Source: Tatumella sp. JGM118 (GTDB lineage: Bacteria; Pseudomonadota; Gammaproteobacteria; Enterobacterales; Enterobacteriaceae). Taken from it: 64,000 nucleotides of DNA. Each line of letters opens with the position of its first letter. Position 1 is the stretch's first letter. A model generated the notes under the pieces. It made no database searches and had not been told where the DNA came from. It saw only the letters and a program-made list of their open reading frames with translations. Location of the stretch: contig NZ_JAERJR010000010.1 in NCBI RefSeq assembly GCF_018257515.1, positions 1-64,000 on the forward strand, written 5' to 3'. Made by a program: the position numbers and the translations under genes. Shown here one piece after another: positions 38,982 through 47,584 of this stretch.

Positions 38982-39081
38982 ATCACCGCGGCTCTGCCCT
39001 GCGATACCGGCAGAGAAACGCGGCCACAGAGGCGCTGCGCGATCGCCACAGCGGGCGCAGCGCTGACAAGGTACACAGGGA

Positions 39082-40011
39082 ATGCAAAAAATTAACTGGC
39101 GTCAGGTTGAAATATTTCATGCCATTATGACCCGTGGCAATCTGACTCAGGCGGCAGAGTTTCTGCATACATCACAGCCGACCCTCAGCCGTGAACTGGC
39201 CCGCTTCGAACAGCAACTGGAAGTAACGCTGTTCAGCCGTGTGCGCGGCAGGCTGCAGCCGACCGTACAGGCTCTGCGCCTGTTCGAGGAGGTTGAGCGC
39301 AGCTGGTATGGTCTGGAGCGCATCAGAGAGACGGCAGAAGGATTACGGGATTTTCATCAGGCCGAACTTTCGGTGGCCTGTCTGCCCGCCTTCTGTCAGT
39401 CACTGCTGCCTTCACTGTGCCAGCCCTTTCTGCAGCGCTATCCCGGGGTGAGTATGAATATTATCCCGCGTGAATCGCCGCTGCTTGAAGAGTGGTTATC
39501 GGCCCAGCGGTATGATCTGGGCCTGACGGAAACCTCTCAGCAACCCGCCGGCACCAGGCTGTTGCCCCTGCTGACGGTCGATGAGGTCTGTGTGCTGCCG
39601 GCGCATCATCCGCTGGCGGCCCGGCCGCAACTCACCCCGCAGGATTTTTCAGGGTTACCCTTTATCAGCCTGTCGCGGGATGACAGCTATCGCCAGCTGC
39701 TGGATACCCTGTTCAGGGAACATAATGTCAGCCGGCAGTTACGGATGGAAACGCACAGCGCCGCCTCGGTCTGTGCCATGGTGAAGGCGGGGGTCGGGGT
39801 GTCGATCATTAACCCGCTGACCGCGCTCGATTATGCCGGCCAGGGGGTGGTGATGAGGAAGTTCAGCATCAGCGTCCCCTTTACGGTCAGTCTGATCCGT
39901 CCGCTGCATCGTCCGGAATCGTCGCTGACCGGGGCATTTATCGATCACCTGCAGCAACAGGCCGGACAATTCGTCCGGCAGATAGCGCGACAGTTACAGA
40001 CGGACGGGTAA
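39082..40011 (+). CDS. lysR: Transcriptional activator of lysA, LysR
   Basis: A LysR-type regulator of 309 residues that closely follows E. coli LysR (311): the N-terminal helix-turn-helix GNLTQAAEFLHTSQPTLSRELARFE, the RVRGRLQPTVQALRLFEEVE block, ESPLLEEWLSAQRYDLGLTET, and the C-terminal SLIRPLHRPESSL. In E. coli it activates lysA when diaminopimelate is present. Here lysA is about 880 bp away from the lysR start, with the SnoaL-like gene in between, so direct control over an adjacent divergent promoter needs a site near 38203-38490. It converges on the exporter gene with a 3-bp gap. Confidence 0.94.
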   Translation: MQKINWRQVEIFHAIMTRGNLTQAAEFLHTSQPTLSRELARFEQQLEVTLFSRVRGRLQPTVQALRLFEEVERSWYGLERIRETAEGLRDFHQAELSVACLPAFCQSLLPSLCQPFLQRYPGVSMNIIPRESPLLEEWLSAQRYDLGLTETSQQPAGTRLLPLLTVDEVCVLPAHHPLAARPQLTPQDFSGLPFISLSRDDSYRQLLDTLFREHNVSRQLRMETHSAASVCAMVKAGVGVSIINPLTALDYAGQGVVMRKFSISVPFTVSLIRPLHRPESSLTGAFIDHLQQQAGQFVRQIARQLQTDG

Positions 40012-40014
40012 AGT

Positions 40015-41181
40015 CTATGGGTGGGCCTGCTGACCCGCCGCACGCGAACCGCCACGGAAGATCATCAGGGTGGTCAGCAGCCCCGCCAGTGCCAGCAGGG
40101 CGGCCGCCACAGGCACCCCACGCAGCCCTGCGCTGTGTCCGATCACGACCCCGCCCAGCCAGGCACCCAGCGCGTTGCCGAGGTTAAAGGCAGAGATATT
40201 CAGGGTAGACACCAGATGCGGGGCATCATGACCATAACGCACCACGTTTATCTGCAGTGCCGGCACCAGAGAGAACGCTGCCATCGACCAGAGGAACAGC
40301 GTCACCTCTGCCAGTAATATTTCCCCGCTGCTCCAGCGGAACAGTAATGAAAAAACGGTCAGCAAACTAAAACTCAGCAGCAGGCTCAGCGATAATTTGT
40401 GATCGGCCAGCCGGCCTCCCAGCGTGTTACCGAGCGTCAGGCCCGCGCCCATCAGGAACAGCGTCCAGCTGACACCGTCTGCGCTGATACCGGTGATCTG
40501 TATCAGTATCGGCGCGATATAGCTGAACAGAGCAAACATCGCCGCAGAAAACCAGACCGTAGTCAGCAGAGAGAGCCACAGCTTACCGCTGTTCAGTGCC
40601 CGCACTTCACGCATCAGCGACACCGGCTTTTCGTCTTTATCCACCGGCAGGCTGACCAGCAGCGCAGTAAACGCCAGCAGACCGATGCCACTGACCGCCC
40701 AAAAGGTGGCACGCCAGCCATATAACTGACCAAACCAGGTGCCCAGCGGCACCCCCAGCACATTGGCCAGCGTCAGGCCGGTGAACATCAGGGCTACCGC
40801 CGACGCCTGCCGCTCAGGCGCCACCAGCCGCGAAGCCACCACGGCACCGATGCCAAAGAAGGCGCCATGACAGAGCGCCGTCACCACCCGGGCCAGCATC
40901 AGGAATGCGTAGCCCGACGCGGTGGCGCACAGCAGGTTACCGAGAATAAAAATCAGCATCAGTAACAGCAAGGTTCGCTTACGCGGCAGCCTGGCCGTCA
41001 GCACCGCCATGACCGGGGCGCCGATAGCGACGCCGAGGGCATATCCGCTAATCAGCCAGCCTGCCGACGGGATAGACACATGCAGGTTACCGGCGACATC
41101 CGGCAGTAATCCCATGATGACAAATTCAGTCGTACCAATGGCAAAGGCACTGAGTGCCAGAGCCAGCAAAGCTATGGGCAT
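40015..41181 (-). CDS. MFS exporter, AraJ/YdhP-like (DHA1 family)
   Basis: An inner-membrane major-facilitator protein of 388 residues with 12 predicted helices. The start ATG at 41181 follows AGGAG and gives MPIALLALALSAFAIGTTEF; the frame is open another 66 codons upstream without membrane features. The motif ALCHGAFFGIGAVVASRLV and the LTLANVLGVPLGTWFGQ stretch match the AraJ/YdhP/YdeA sugar-efflux-like transporters of enterobacteria, and IGTTEF aligns with YdhP. Substrate unknown. It is a single gene, divergent from the PTS operon and convergent with lysR. Confidence 0.88.
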   Translation of the reverse strand: MPIALLALALSAFAIGTTEFVIMGLLPDVAGNLHVSIPSAGWLISGYALGVAIGAPVMAVLTARLPRKRTLLLLMLIFILGNLLCATASGYAFLMLARVVTALCHGAFFGIGAVVASRLVAPERQASAVALMFTGLTLANVLGVPLGTWFGQLYGWRATFWAVSGIGLLAFTALLVSLPVDKDEKPVSLMREVRALNSGKLWLSLLTTVWFSAAMFALFSYIAPILIQITGISADGVSWTLFLMGAGLTLGNTLGGRLADHKLSLSLLLSFSLLTVFSLLFRWSSGEILLAEVTLFLWSMAAFSLVPALQINVVRYGHDAPHLVSTLNISAFNLGNALGAWLGGVVIGHSAGLRGVPVAAALLALAGLLTTLMIFRGGSRAAGQQAHP

Positions 41182-41363
41182 AACGACTCCTGTTACAGGT
41201 GATGAATTCAGCGCGTGACAACACAGAGTGCCGGTGGCTGAACGGTGATAGGTCATATTTTTATTCATTAAGTAAAGCACAGGCGCCGGGAAGGACAAAG
41301 AGTGAAAACTGCAAAGGATTCTTGTACTGACAGCAATAATAACCGGACCGCCACGGCATTTAT

Positions 41364-41426
41364 CACCCGCGGGTGCCACGGCGGGATGACATTATCACCG
41401 GTAGAAATGCAACCACCGGATTTTTT
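41364..41426. repeat. Palindrome and hairpin in the exporter-PTS intergenic region
   Basis: In the 480-bp gap between the MFS gene and the PTS operon, CACCCGCGGGTG (41364-41375) is a perfect 12-bp palindrome, a possible operator. Shortly after, CCGGT (41398-41402) and ACCGG (41415-41419) form a small hairpin followed by TTTTTT (41421-41426), which looks like a weak + strand terminator although no + strand gene precedes it. It could end a leader or antisense transcript. Confidence 0.45.
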
Positions 41427-41565
41427 CCTTTTATTGATTTATTATTAAAATTAACTGAAACCGCCAATAAATAACCGAAAGGCTTTACCGGTAACGTTAA
41501 TAATATAAATCGGATAATTATTTCTGTGCCGTTTTAATTTCTCCGTGGCACTCATTCTCATTCGG

Positions 41566-41616
41566 TGTGATTACCCGCACACTATTCCGCACTGCCCTGA
41601 GGTATAAAATAACGGT
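41566..41616 (+). promoter_or_regulatory. CRP-dependent promoter of the chb/cel-type PTS operon
   Basis: TGTGA-TTACCC-GCACA at 41566-41581 matches the CRP consensus TGTGA-6N-TCACA at nine of ten positions. TATAAAAT at 41603-41610 supplies the -10 element, so transcription should begin near 41616 and the CRP site would be centred about 42 bp upstream, the class II position. No good -35 is seen, as expected. This predicts catabolite control of the PTS operon. Confidence 0.72.
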
Positions 41617-41662
41617 TTCATATTCCGTTCAGGATGACATTCACTACGACAGGGAAACCACC

Positions 41663-41962
41663 ATGAAAAGAATATTACTGTGTTGCGCAGCCGGAATGTC
41701 CACCAGCATGCTGGTCGCTCGTATGCAGAAACATGCCAGCGAAAACAACCTGGCAGTAGAGATCAATGCCATCAGTATCAGCGAGCTGGAAAACCATATC
41801 CACCAGTGTGACTGTTGCCTGCTCGGGCCGCAGATAAAATATAAACTCGCTGATATTCAGGAAAAACTGGCCCCCCTCAATATCCCGGTTGCGGTCATTA
41901 ACACCATGGATTACGGAATGATGCGCGGTGATAAAGTTCTGGAATCCGCCTTAGCGATGTAA
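41663..41962 (+). CDS. PTS lactose/cellobiose-family EIIB component
   Basis: A 99-residue EIIB protein of the cellobiose/N,N'-diacetylchitobiose PTS (ChbB/CelA/LicB type). The phosphorylated Cys is Cys8 in the loop CCAAGMSTSML; it passes phosphate from EIIA to the sugar during uptake through EIIC. The ATG at 41663 follows AGGGA; the frame extends 32 codons upstream through the promoter. It is the first gene of EIIB-EIIC-EIIA-GH4, expressed from the CRP-type promoter. Confidence 0.93.
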   Translation: MKRILLCCAAGMSTSMLVARMQKHASENNLAVEINAISISELENHIHQCDCCLLGPQIKYKLADIQEKLAPLNIPVAVINTMDYGMMRGDKVLESALAM

Positions 41963-41980
41963 CGCACCCCCGGGGGTTAT

Positions 41981-43267
41981 ATGGATATCAACAAGCTTTT
42001 CACGTCGCTGGAAAAGTTTATGCTGCCTCTTGCGGCAAAACTCTCCTCTCAGCGCCATATTATGGCTATCCGTGACGGATTTATTACCGTCATGCCATTT
42101 ATGATTATCGGGTCCTTTGTTCTGATATTTGCCTACCCGCCCTTTACCGAAGGTAATACGTTTTTTATTGCCCGTGGCTGGCTGTGGTTTGCCAGCGAAT
42201 ATAAAGAACAGTTACTGACGCCCTATAATATGACGATGGGTATTATTTCGGTCTATATCTGCCCTGCCGTCGCCTATTGCCTGGCCCGTCATTATAAACT
42301 GGAAGGGCTGAATATTGCCTTACTGTCTCTGGCGGCGTTTATGCTGCTCTGCTGCCCGATGACTGACGGGGTGATGGCGAGCAGTTTTCTCGGCGGAACC
42401 GGCATTTTCACCGCGATCATCATCGCCATCATCATTACCGAAATCTCGCGGCTGTTGCACCTGAAAGATATCGGTATCCGTTTGCCTGAACAGGTACCGG
42501 ATAATATCCGTAAATCGTTTAACCAGTTGATCCCGATGGCCCTGATGCTGATCGTGCTGTTTCCCGTCAGCCTGGGCGTTCAGGCTTTCAGCGGCATGCT
42601 TATCCCGCAGGCCATCATGGCGGTATTCAGCCCGCTGCTTTCGGCGTCAGACTCTTTACCGGCGGTGATCCTGGCGGTGGTTATCTGTCATGTCCTCTGG
42701 TTTGCCGGGATCCACGGGGCCAGTATCGTCGGTGGCGTATTCCAGGCGTTCTGGCTGACGAATATTGGTCTGAACCAGATTAATATGGCCAATGGCCTGC
42801 CACCGGAGCGTATTTTCGTTGAACCCTTCTGGGCCTTTTTCATTCTGTTCGGCGGCTCCGGTGCCACCATGGGCCTGGTCCTGCTGTATCTGCGCAGTAA
42901 ATCTGCCCACCTGCGTTCTATCGGGAAAATATCGCTGGTCCCGGCCATCTTCAATATTAATGAACCGGTGATTTTCGGTTCGCCGATTGTGATGAATACC
43001 CTGTTTTTTATCCCCTTTATCCTCAGTCCGATGGTTAACGGCATTCTGGCCTGGTTCGCCATTAAATATGGCCTGGTGGAACATATTGTCTCTCTGGTGC
43101 CGTGGACCGCCCCCGGGCCGATCGGCGCCGCCTGGGCTGCCGGCTGGAATATCAACGCCGCATTGCTGGTGATCCTGCTGATCGTGATCTCCGCGGTGAT
43201 CTATTACCCGTTTTATAAAATGTACGAGCGCAGCCTGCTGGCCGCAGAAACTGCCGGGGAGGAGTGA
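41981..43267 (+). CDS. PTS lactose/cellobiose-family EIIC permease
   Basis: A 428-residue inner-membrane permease of the EIIC Lac/Cel family, with about ten hydrophobic segments. It carries conserved motifs: the N-terminal amphipathic FMLPLAAKLSSQRHIMAIRDGF, and FNINEPVIFGSPIVMNTLFFIPFI, whose Asn-Glu-Pro is involved in sugar binding. It begins 18 nt after EIIB and ends 1 nt before EIIA. The sugar is probably a beta-glucoside disaccharide such as cellobiose, judged from the whole operon; chitobiose or an aryl-beta-glucoside are alternatives. Confidence 0.93.
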   Translation: MDINKLFTSLEKFMLPLAAKLSSQRHIMAIRDGFITVMPFMIIGSFVLIFAYPPFTEGNTFFIARGWLWFASEYKEQLLTPYNMTMGIISVYICPAVAYCLARHYKLEGLNIALLSLAAFMLLCCPMTDGVMASSFLGGTGIFTAIIIAIIITEISRLLHLKDIGIRLPEQVPDNIRKSFNQLIPMALMLIVLFPVSLGVQAFSGMLIPQAIMAVFSPLLSASDSLPAVILAVVICHVLWFAGIHGASIVGGVFQAFWLTNIGLNQINMANGLPPERIFVEPFWAFFILFGGSGATMGLVLLYLRSKSAHLRSIGKISLVPAIFNINEPVIFGSPIVMNTLFFIPFILSPMVNGILAWFAIKYGLVEHIVSLVPWTAPGPIGAAWAAGWNINAALLVILLIVISAVIYYPFYKMYERSLLAAETAGEE

Positions 43268-43268
43268 T

Positions 43269-43604
43269 ATGAAAATCGATGAAGAGATGCTCATCAGCTT
43301 AATCATCAGTGCCGGAGAAGCAAAGTCCTGTGCGATGGAAGCCATCAGTGCCGCTCGCCACGGGCAATGGGACAAGGTCCCGGCCTTATTAAAGCAATCG
43401 GACGATGCCGCCCGCGAATGTCATAACGCTCAGACCCGAATGATAGGAGAAGATGAAGGCTGCGGAAAAATCCCTGTCAGCCTGATCATGGTCCATGCCC
43501 AGGACCATATTATGAACGCCATGCAATGCCGTGAAATGGCTGAGGAGATCATCTGCCTGCACCGGAAGTTTAATTCACTCACCTCACAGAGTAAGGATGC
43601 CTGA
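43269..43604 (+). CDS. PTS lactose/cellobiose-family EIIA component
   Basis: A 111-residue all-helical EIIA of the Lac/Cel family, a trimer in known members. The phosphorylated His is His76 in MVHAQDHIMNAM, and the N-terminal SLIISAGEAKSCAMEAISAAR is typical. It receives phosphate from HPr and gives it to the upstream EIIB. The start is preceded by GAGGAG, one nt after the EIIC stop. Its stop overlaps the glycosidase start by one base (TGATG), so expression is coupled. Confidence 0.93.
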   Translation: MKIDEEMLISLIISAGEAKSCAMEAISAARHGQWDKVPALLKQSDDAARECHNAQTRMIGEDEGCGKIPVSLIMVHAQDHIMNAMQCREMAEEIICLHRKFNSLTSQSKDA

Positions 43605-44995
43605 TGAAAATTGTTACGATCGGAGGAGGTTCCAGTTATACCCCGGAACTGATTGAAGGTTTAATTCTGCGCCAGAAAAAATTACCCATTACCGAGATCT
43701 GGCTGGTTGATATTGAAGACGGTAAAGAAAAACTACAGATTGTCGGGGATATGGCCCGTCGTATGGTCGAGGCCGCCGGTCTGAACTGGCAAATCCGCCT
43801 GACCCTGGACAGGAAAGCCGCGCTGAAGGACGCCGATTTTGTCACGACCCAGTTCCGGGTCGGGTTACTGGAAGCGCGTCAGAAAGATGAATGTATCCCG
43901 TTATCACACGGTTTTCTGGGTCAGGAAACCAACGGTGCCGGCGGGATCCTCAAGGCCTTCCGGACCATTCCGGTGATTCTGGATATTATTAAAGATATGC
44001 GTGAACAGTGCCCGGAGGCCTGGCTGGTGAACTTCACCAATCCGGCCGGCATGGTCACTGAAGCCGCCATCCGCTACGGACACTGGGAAAAGACAATCGG
44101 TTTGTGTAATGTCCCGTTCAGCCATATCGAACAGGCGAAGAAAATTCTCAATCAGCCCGAAGAGTCATTATTTTTTAAATTTGCCGGCCTGAATCATTTC
44201 CACTGGCACCGCGTGTGGGACCGCCACGGCAAAGAACAAACCCGGGCGCTGATTGATGCTATCTATGGCCAGCATATGCAGAATGAAGGGCTGACGAATA
44301 TTCACCAGATCCCCTTCTATCCTGAACTGGTTCGCCATCTCTCCATTCTGCCGTGCGGGTATCACCGTTACTACTATCTGGAACAGCAGATGCTGGAGCA
44401 TTCAGTCACCGATTTTGAGGCGTATGCTACCCGTGCAGAAGTAGTAAAAGCGACAGAAAACCGCTTGTTTGAGCTGTACAAAAATCCGGACCTGAAGGAA
44501 AAACCTGAAGAACTCGCTCAGCGCGGAGGGGCCCATTACAGTGATGCCGCCTGCGACCTGATCGAATCTATCCATAACGACAGCCGCAGAATGATGGTGG
44601 TCAGTACCCGTAATAACGGTGCCCTGACCGATTTACCTTATGACAGCATTGCCGAAGTGACCGCGGTTATTACTTCACACGGTGCCGAGCCACTGAACTG
44701 GGGCACATTCCCGCCGGCTGCGCGCGGTATGTTGCAGATTATGAAGGCGATGGAACAGACCGTGATTGAGGCGGCAGTCAATGGTGACTACGGGGCTGCC
44801 CTGCATGCATTTACCATTAACCCGCTGATCCGGGCCGGGGAAACCGCAAAACAGGTGCTGGACCAGTTACTGTACGCACATAAAAAATACCTGCCGCAGT
44901 TTGCCGATACCATCGCCCGTATTGAGGCGGAACAGCCTGCCGATACGCAGTTTGTCGATCAGTTACTGGCGGATCGTAAACGCCATCAGCAATAA
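43604..44995 (+). CDS. 6-phospho-beta-glucosidase, glycoside hydrolase family 4
   Basis: A 463-residue GH4 enzyme, similar to ChbF/CelF and LicH, that splits phosphorylated beta-glucosides entering through the PTS. GH4 enzymes use NAD+ and a divalent metal in a redox-elimination mechanism. The dinucleotide motif GGGSSYTPELIEG is at the N-terminus, with the family blocks VNFTNPAGMVTEA and GLCNVPFSHIE (metal-site Cys) and FKFAGLNHFHW (metal-site His). It is the last gene of the operon. No regulator gene (ChbR, LicR or CelR type) is adjacent. Confidence 0.93.
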   Translation: MKIVTIGGGSSYTPELIEGLILRQKKLPITEIWLVDIEDGKEKLQIVGDMARRMVEAAGLNWQIRLTLDRKAALKDADFVTTQFRVGLLEARQKDECIPLSHGFLGQETNGAGGILKAFRTIPVILDIIKDMREQCPEAWLVNFTNPAGMVTEAAIRYGHWEKTIGLCNVPFSHIEQAKKILNQPEESLFFKFAGLNHFHWHRVWDRHGKEQTRALIDAIYGQHMQNEGLTNIHQIPFYPELVRHLSILPCGYHRYYYLEQQMLEHSVTDFEAYATRAEVVKATENRLFELYKNPDLKEKPEELAQRGGAHYSDAACDLIESIHNDSRRMMVVSTRNNGALTDLPYDSIAEVTAVITSHGAEPLNWGTFPPAARGMLQIMKAMEQTVIEAAVNGDYGAALHAFTINPLIRAGETAKQVLDQLLYAHKKYLPQFADTIARIEAEQPADTQFVDQLLADRKRHQQ

Positions 44996-45005
44996 TCGCC
45001 ACGCC

Positions 45006-45043
45006 CTCCGGCAGCTCTCTTCGGGGAGTCGCCGGAGATTTCT
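45006..45043 (+). terminator. Probable terminator after the PTS operon
   Basis: CTCCGGC (45006-45012) pairs with GCCGGAG (45031-45037), with inner GCTC/GGAG-type pairing, and is followed by ATTTCT. It lies 10 nt after the glycosidase stop. The U-tract is poor, so termination may be partial. Confidence 0.6.
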
Positions 45044-45107
45044 ATGCAGAACCGGTCAGCCAGAAACATGGTCTCTGTTCCCTGCCCTCTGCTGCTTTCC
45101 TGTTCTT

Positions 45108-45422
45108 GACTGCTTACCTGTCCTTTAAAGCTTACCTGTTTTTATCATCCCGTTGCTGATGAACCAGATCACACGTCCTGTAAACCAGCCTGCAGCGGAC
45201 AGAAAATGCTGCACAATCTGGCCGATGAATTCAAAACGCCGGGAGTAAATAGCGGACAGGAAGTACAGAAAACCATGCATTCTGCTTCTGTCGTTAAAAG
45301 TATGCCCTTTTATGACAACCGTCAGTCTCTGGAGTGACTGCCATTCGGGAATAGTGGGTATTGCCAGTGCTGAGGGTTCATATACAGACAAAGCTAAAGG
45401 TGGAGTATTGCCCTATGCGTAA
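45108..45422 (+). pseudogene. Frameshifted C-terminal fragment of an unknown, possibly effector-type gene
   Basis: One frame is open from 45108 to a TGA at 45334-45336 (CKPACSGQKMLHNLADEFK ... MPFYDNRQ), then the reading continues in the next frame as WSDCHSGIVGIASAEG to a TAA at 45420-45422. A single extra base in CAGTCTCTGGAG at about 45326 would account for the shift. The joined end overlaps the ATG of the following exported protein by 8 nt, as in translationally coupled pairs. No family is recognised. The layout of cytosolic product plus overlapping exported partner suggests the remnant of a toxin/immunity pair, which is inference. Confidence 0.45.
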
Positions 45423-45891
45423 GTCTCTTAAGGTATCCGGTAGTGCAATTTTCATTACTGCTGTCGCTCTCACCCAGGCCTGGCCATGGGTCAAAATGGA
45501 ATTCGCGGGTAGTGCTCACTATACTGAGCAGGATAAGCGGGAGTATGATTTTTATACTCCTGAAATATTGAGAAAAATGCCGCGAATTTCTGCCCGTTAT
45601 TCCTTTGATTTTGCAAACATCACAGGACCTGCGGCGCAGGTGTATGCCGTCAAATTTTACGATACGAACGATCCCCGTAAAATAGAAAATTATCTGACAT
45701 CTATAGGATACCAACGGACTGAATGTGACTTTGAGTCAACGTGTTGGCGCAGAACAGACCCTCAGGGCTCTGTTTATGTCGGTACTTTGAAGGGGGAGAA
45801 AACCGTCATCGTGCAGGTTGTCTGCAACTTCACATCACGCTCTTCTGCTGCTAATAAACGATTCAACGGAGAGCATCCGCACCAGCATTGA
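45415..45891 (+). CDS. Hypothetical exported protein, possible orphan immunity protein
   Basis: A 158-residue protein that I do not recognise. The N-terminus MRKSLKVSGSAIFITAVALTQAWPW has a basic start and hydrophobic stretch typical of a signal peptide or anchor. The rest is soluble, with Cys pairs (ECDFESTC and a later VVCNF) that could form disulfides in the periplasm, and a segment VYAVKFYDTNDPRKIENYL suggesting an alpha/beta fold. The ATG follows GGAG at 9-nt spacing. It overlaps the end of the frameshifted fragment just upstream. An immunity role is inferred from context only. Confidence 0.6.
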   Translation: MRKSLKVSGSAIFITAVALTQAWPWVKMEFAGSAHYTEQDKREYDFYTPEILRKMPRISARYSFDFANITGPAAQVYAVKFYDTNDPRKIENYLTSIGYQRTECDFESTCWRRTDPQGSVYVGTLKGEKTVIVQVVCNFTSRSSAANKRFNGEHPHQH

Positions 45892-46170
45892 GTCGTCAGG
45901 CCTGATTGTACAGACCCGGCATGATGATAAAGGGTAATAATCGCATTTGGTCGCCTGTGTCCCTGAAGATCAATACCGTTCCGGACGCGGGTATCCTGTC
46001 TTTGCAGCGCCGGGACAGACGACGAACGGGTATGGTTGAAGGTAAGAGAGTCAAATCCTGTGCTGACAGACTGACCGCAGGGAGCGAAATACGCGAAGGT
46101 CACTGGCCCGGCGTTCATCCGAGACCTTGTTAACTTGCTGCCCGAACCCTGTTAAAAACAGGGTACAAAG
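45892..46170. other. Intergenic region between the exported protein and rmlD
   Basis: This 279-bp stretch has open frames on both strands but none with a ribosome site or recognisable product. CCCTGTT-AAA-AACAGGG (46147-46163) is a perfect hairpin 7 nt after the rmlD stop on the minus strand; it lacks a clear U-tract and may be a weak terminator for rmlBACD. Confidence 0.5.
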
Positions 46171-47040
46171 CTATTCCTGACGTTCACTTTTTAACTGATG
46201 TATGACCTTGATCACGGCGTTATGCCAGTCCGGAATGTGCATCATATCGGCTAACTTTTTATTAGATAAAACCGAACGGGCGGGACGCTTCGCCGGGCGG
46301 CCAAACTCATGACGGGTGATAGCCTGTAATGTCTGAGGCAGATGTAATAATCCCGCCTTATAGCTTTGTTCAAAAATAAACTCAGCGAACTGGTACCAGC
46401 TCACCGGTGTATTACCACAATAGTGATAGAGGCCGGGTTTAACGTGATTCTCCAGTAAATATATGATGGCCGTGGCCAGGTCTCCCGCATAGGTCGGGCA
46501 ACCATACTGGTCTGACACTATTTTTAGTGGCGTATTTTTTCCTGAAAGCGCTAACATGGTTTTCATAAAATTATTACCATATTCACTGAAGAGCCAACTG
46601 GTTCTTATGATGAGTGAATCCGGCAGAATTTCGGATAGCGCAAGTTCCCCATCAAGTTTTGTTTTCCCGTAAATATTCAGGGGATTAGCCGGGGTATCCT
46701 CGGTATAGGGCGAGGAGGAGTCACCATCGAAAACATAATCGGTGGAGATATGAAGAATGCCCGCACCACAGTTTTTGGCAGCAATTGCCAGATTTTTCAC
46801 CCCATCGGTGTTCACTGCTTTGGCATGTTCCGGGTCGTCTTCTGCGAGGTCTACGGCAGTATATGCAGCAGCATTAATGATGAAATGTGGGTGCGTCTTC
46901 TCTATCAGCGCTTTCACCCGGTAAGGGTCCGTTATATCCAGTACCGATCGGTTAGTCGCCGTGACCTGCCAATGCGAGGGATAATGCTGTAATAAACAGC
47001 GACCGAGTTGTCCGTCAGCGCCGCAAATGAGTACTTTCAT
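46171..47040 (-). CDS. rfbD: dTDP-4-dehydrorhamnose reductase RmlD
   Basis: RmlD reduces dTDP-4-keto-L-rhamnose to dTDP-L-rhamnose with NAD(P)H, the last step in making the rhamnose donor for surface polysaccharides. It is a 289-residue short-chain-dehydrogenase-like protein with the dinucleotide motif GADGQLG, the Ser/Thr-Tyr-x-x-x-Lys pair HISTDYVFDGD and YGKTKLDGE, and SWLFSEYGNNF. Its ATG overlaps the rmlC stop by 4 nt. The order here is rmlB-rmlA-rmlC-rmlD, unlike rmlBDAC of E. coli. Confidence 0.95.
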   Translation of the reverse strand: MKVLICGADGQLGRCLLQHYPSHWQVTATNRSVLDITDPYRVKALIEKTHPHFIINAAAYTAVDLAEDDPEHAKAVNTDGVKNLAIAAKNCGAGILHISTDYVFDGDSSSPYTEDTPANPLNIYGKTKLDGELALSEILPDSLIIRTSWLFSEYGNNFMKTMLALSGKNTPLKIVSDQYGCPTYAGDLATAIIYLLENHVKPGLYHYCGNTPVSWYQFAEFIFEQSYKAGLLHLPQTLQAITRHEFGRPAKRPARSVLSNKKLADMMHIPDWHNAVIKVIHQLKSERQE

Positions 47041-47573
47041 CCTGTCAGCTCTGCCAGAGGTTTCCCTTGCTGATCTTTAGCTGAAAGTATCGGCTGATCC
47101 GTTTGCCAGATAATCCCGACGGCCGGATCATTCCAGAGCAGACATCCCTCGTCACCGGCAACATAGGGGGCGGTACATTTGTATTCGACGTCGGCCGTAT
47201 CAGACAATACCAGAAATCCATGGGCCAGACCTGGCGGAACCCATAACTGAAATTTGTTAATTCCGGAAAGACTGGCACTGACCCAGCGGCCATAGGTAGG
47301 GGATTCGGGACGAATATCGACGACTACATCATATATTTCCCCGCGTACGACACGAACCAGTTTTCCCTGCGGATAGTGGCGCTGGAAATGCAAACCACGA
47401 AGAACCCCTTTAACCGAACGGGAATGGTTATCCTGAACGAAATCTTCAGTAATATTTAAGGCCTGCAGATAACGATTTTTCTGGAATGTCTCAAGAAAGA
47501 AACCGCGTTCGTCGTCGAATACGGCGGGCTGGATAATTTTAACATCTGCAATTAAAGTATCCTGTACTTTCAT
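47037..47573 (-). CDS. rfbC: dTDP-4-dehydrorhamnose 3,5-epimerase RmlC
   Basis: RmlC epimerises dTDP-4-keto-6-deoxyglucose at C3 and C5. The 178-residue cupin has the conserved start DVKIIQPAVFDDERGFFLE, the catalytic His in QDNHSRSVKGVLRGLHFQ, and the Tyr/Asp segment FWVLSDTADVEYKCT read here as FLVLSDTADVEYKCT. It begins 11 nt after rmlA and overlaps rmlD by 4 nt (ATGA), so it is in the middle of a tightly coupled rhamnose operon. Confidence 0.96.
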   Translation of the reverse strand: MKVQDTLIADVKIIQPAVFDDERGFFLETFQKNRYLQALNITEDFVQDNHSRSVKGVLRGLHFQRHYPQGKLVRVVRGEIYDVVVDIRPESPTYGRWVSASLSGINKFQLWVPPGLAHGFLVLSDTADVEYKCTAPYVAGDEGCLLWNDPAVGIIWQTDQPILSAKDQQGKPLAELTG

Positions 47574-47584
47574 CTGATACGCAC

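Noticed and set aside
45043-45108. ATG at 45043 as the true start of the frameshifted gene
   Set aside because: The apparent ribosome site is the arm of the operon terminator hairpin, and an in-frame TGA follows soon after.
45125-45391. 88-codon minus-strand frame opposite the frameshifted fragment
   Set aside because: It has no ribosome site and no recognisable domain, and the + strand reading gives a better explanation with coupling to the next gene.
45774-46118. 114-codon minus-strand frame between the exported protein and rmlD
   Set aside because: It runs antisense through the end of the exported protein gene, has no good start and an unlikely composition.
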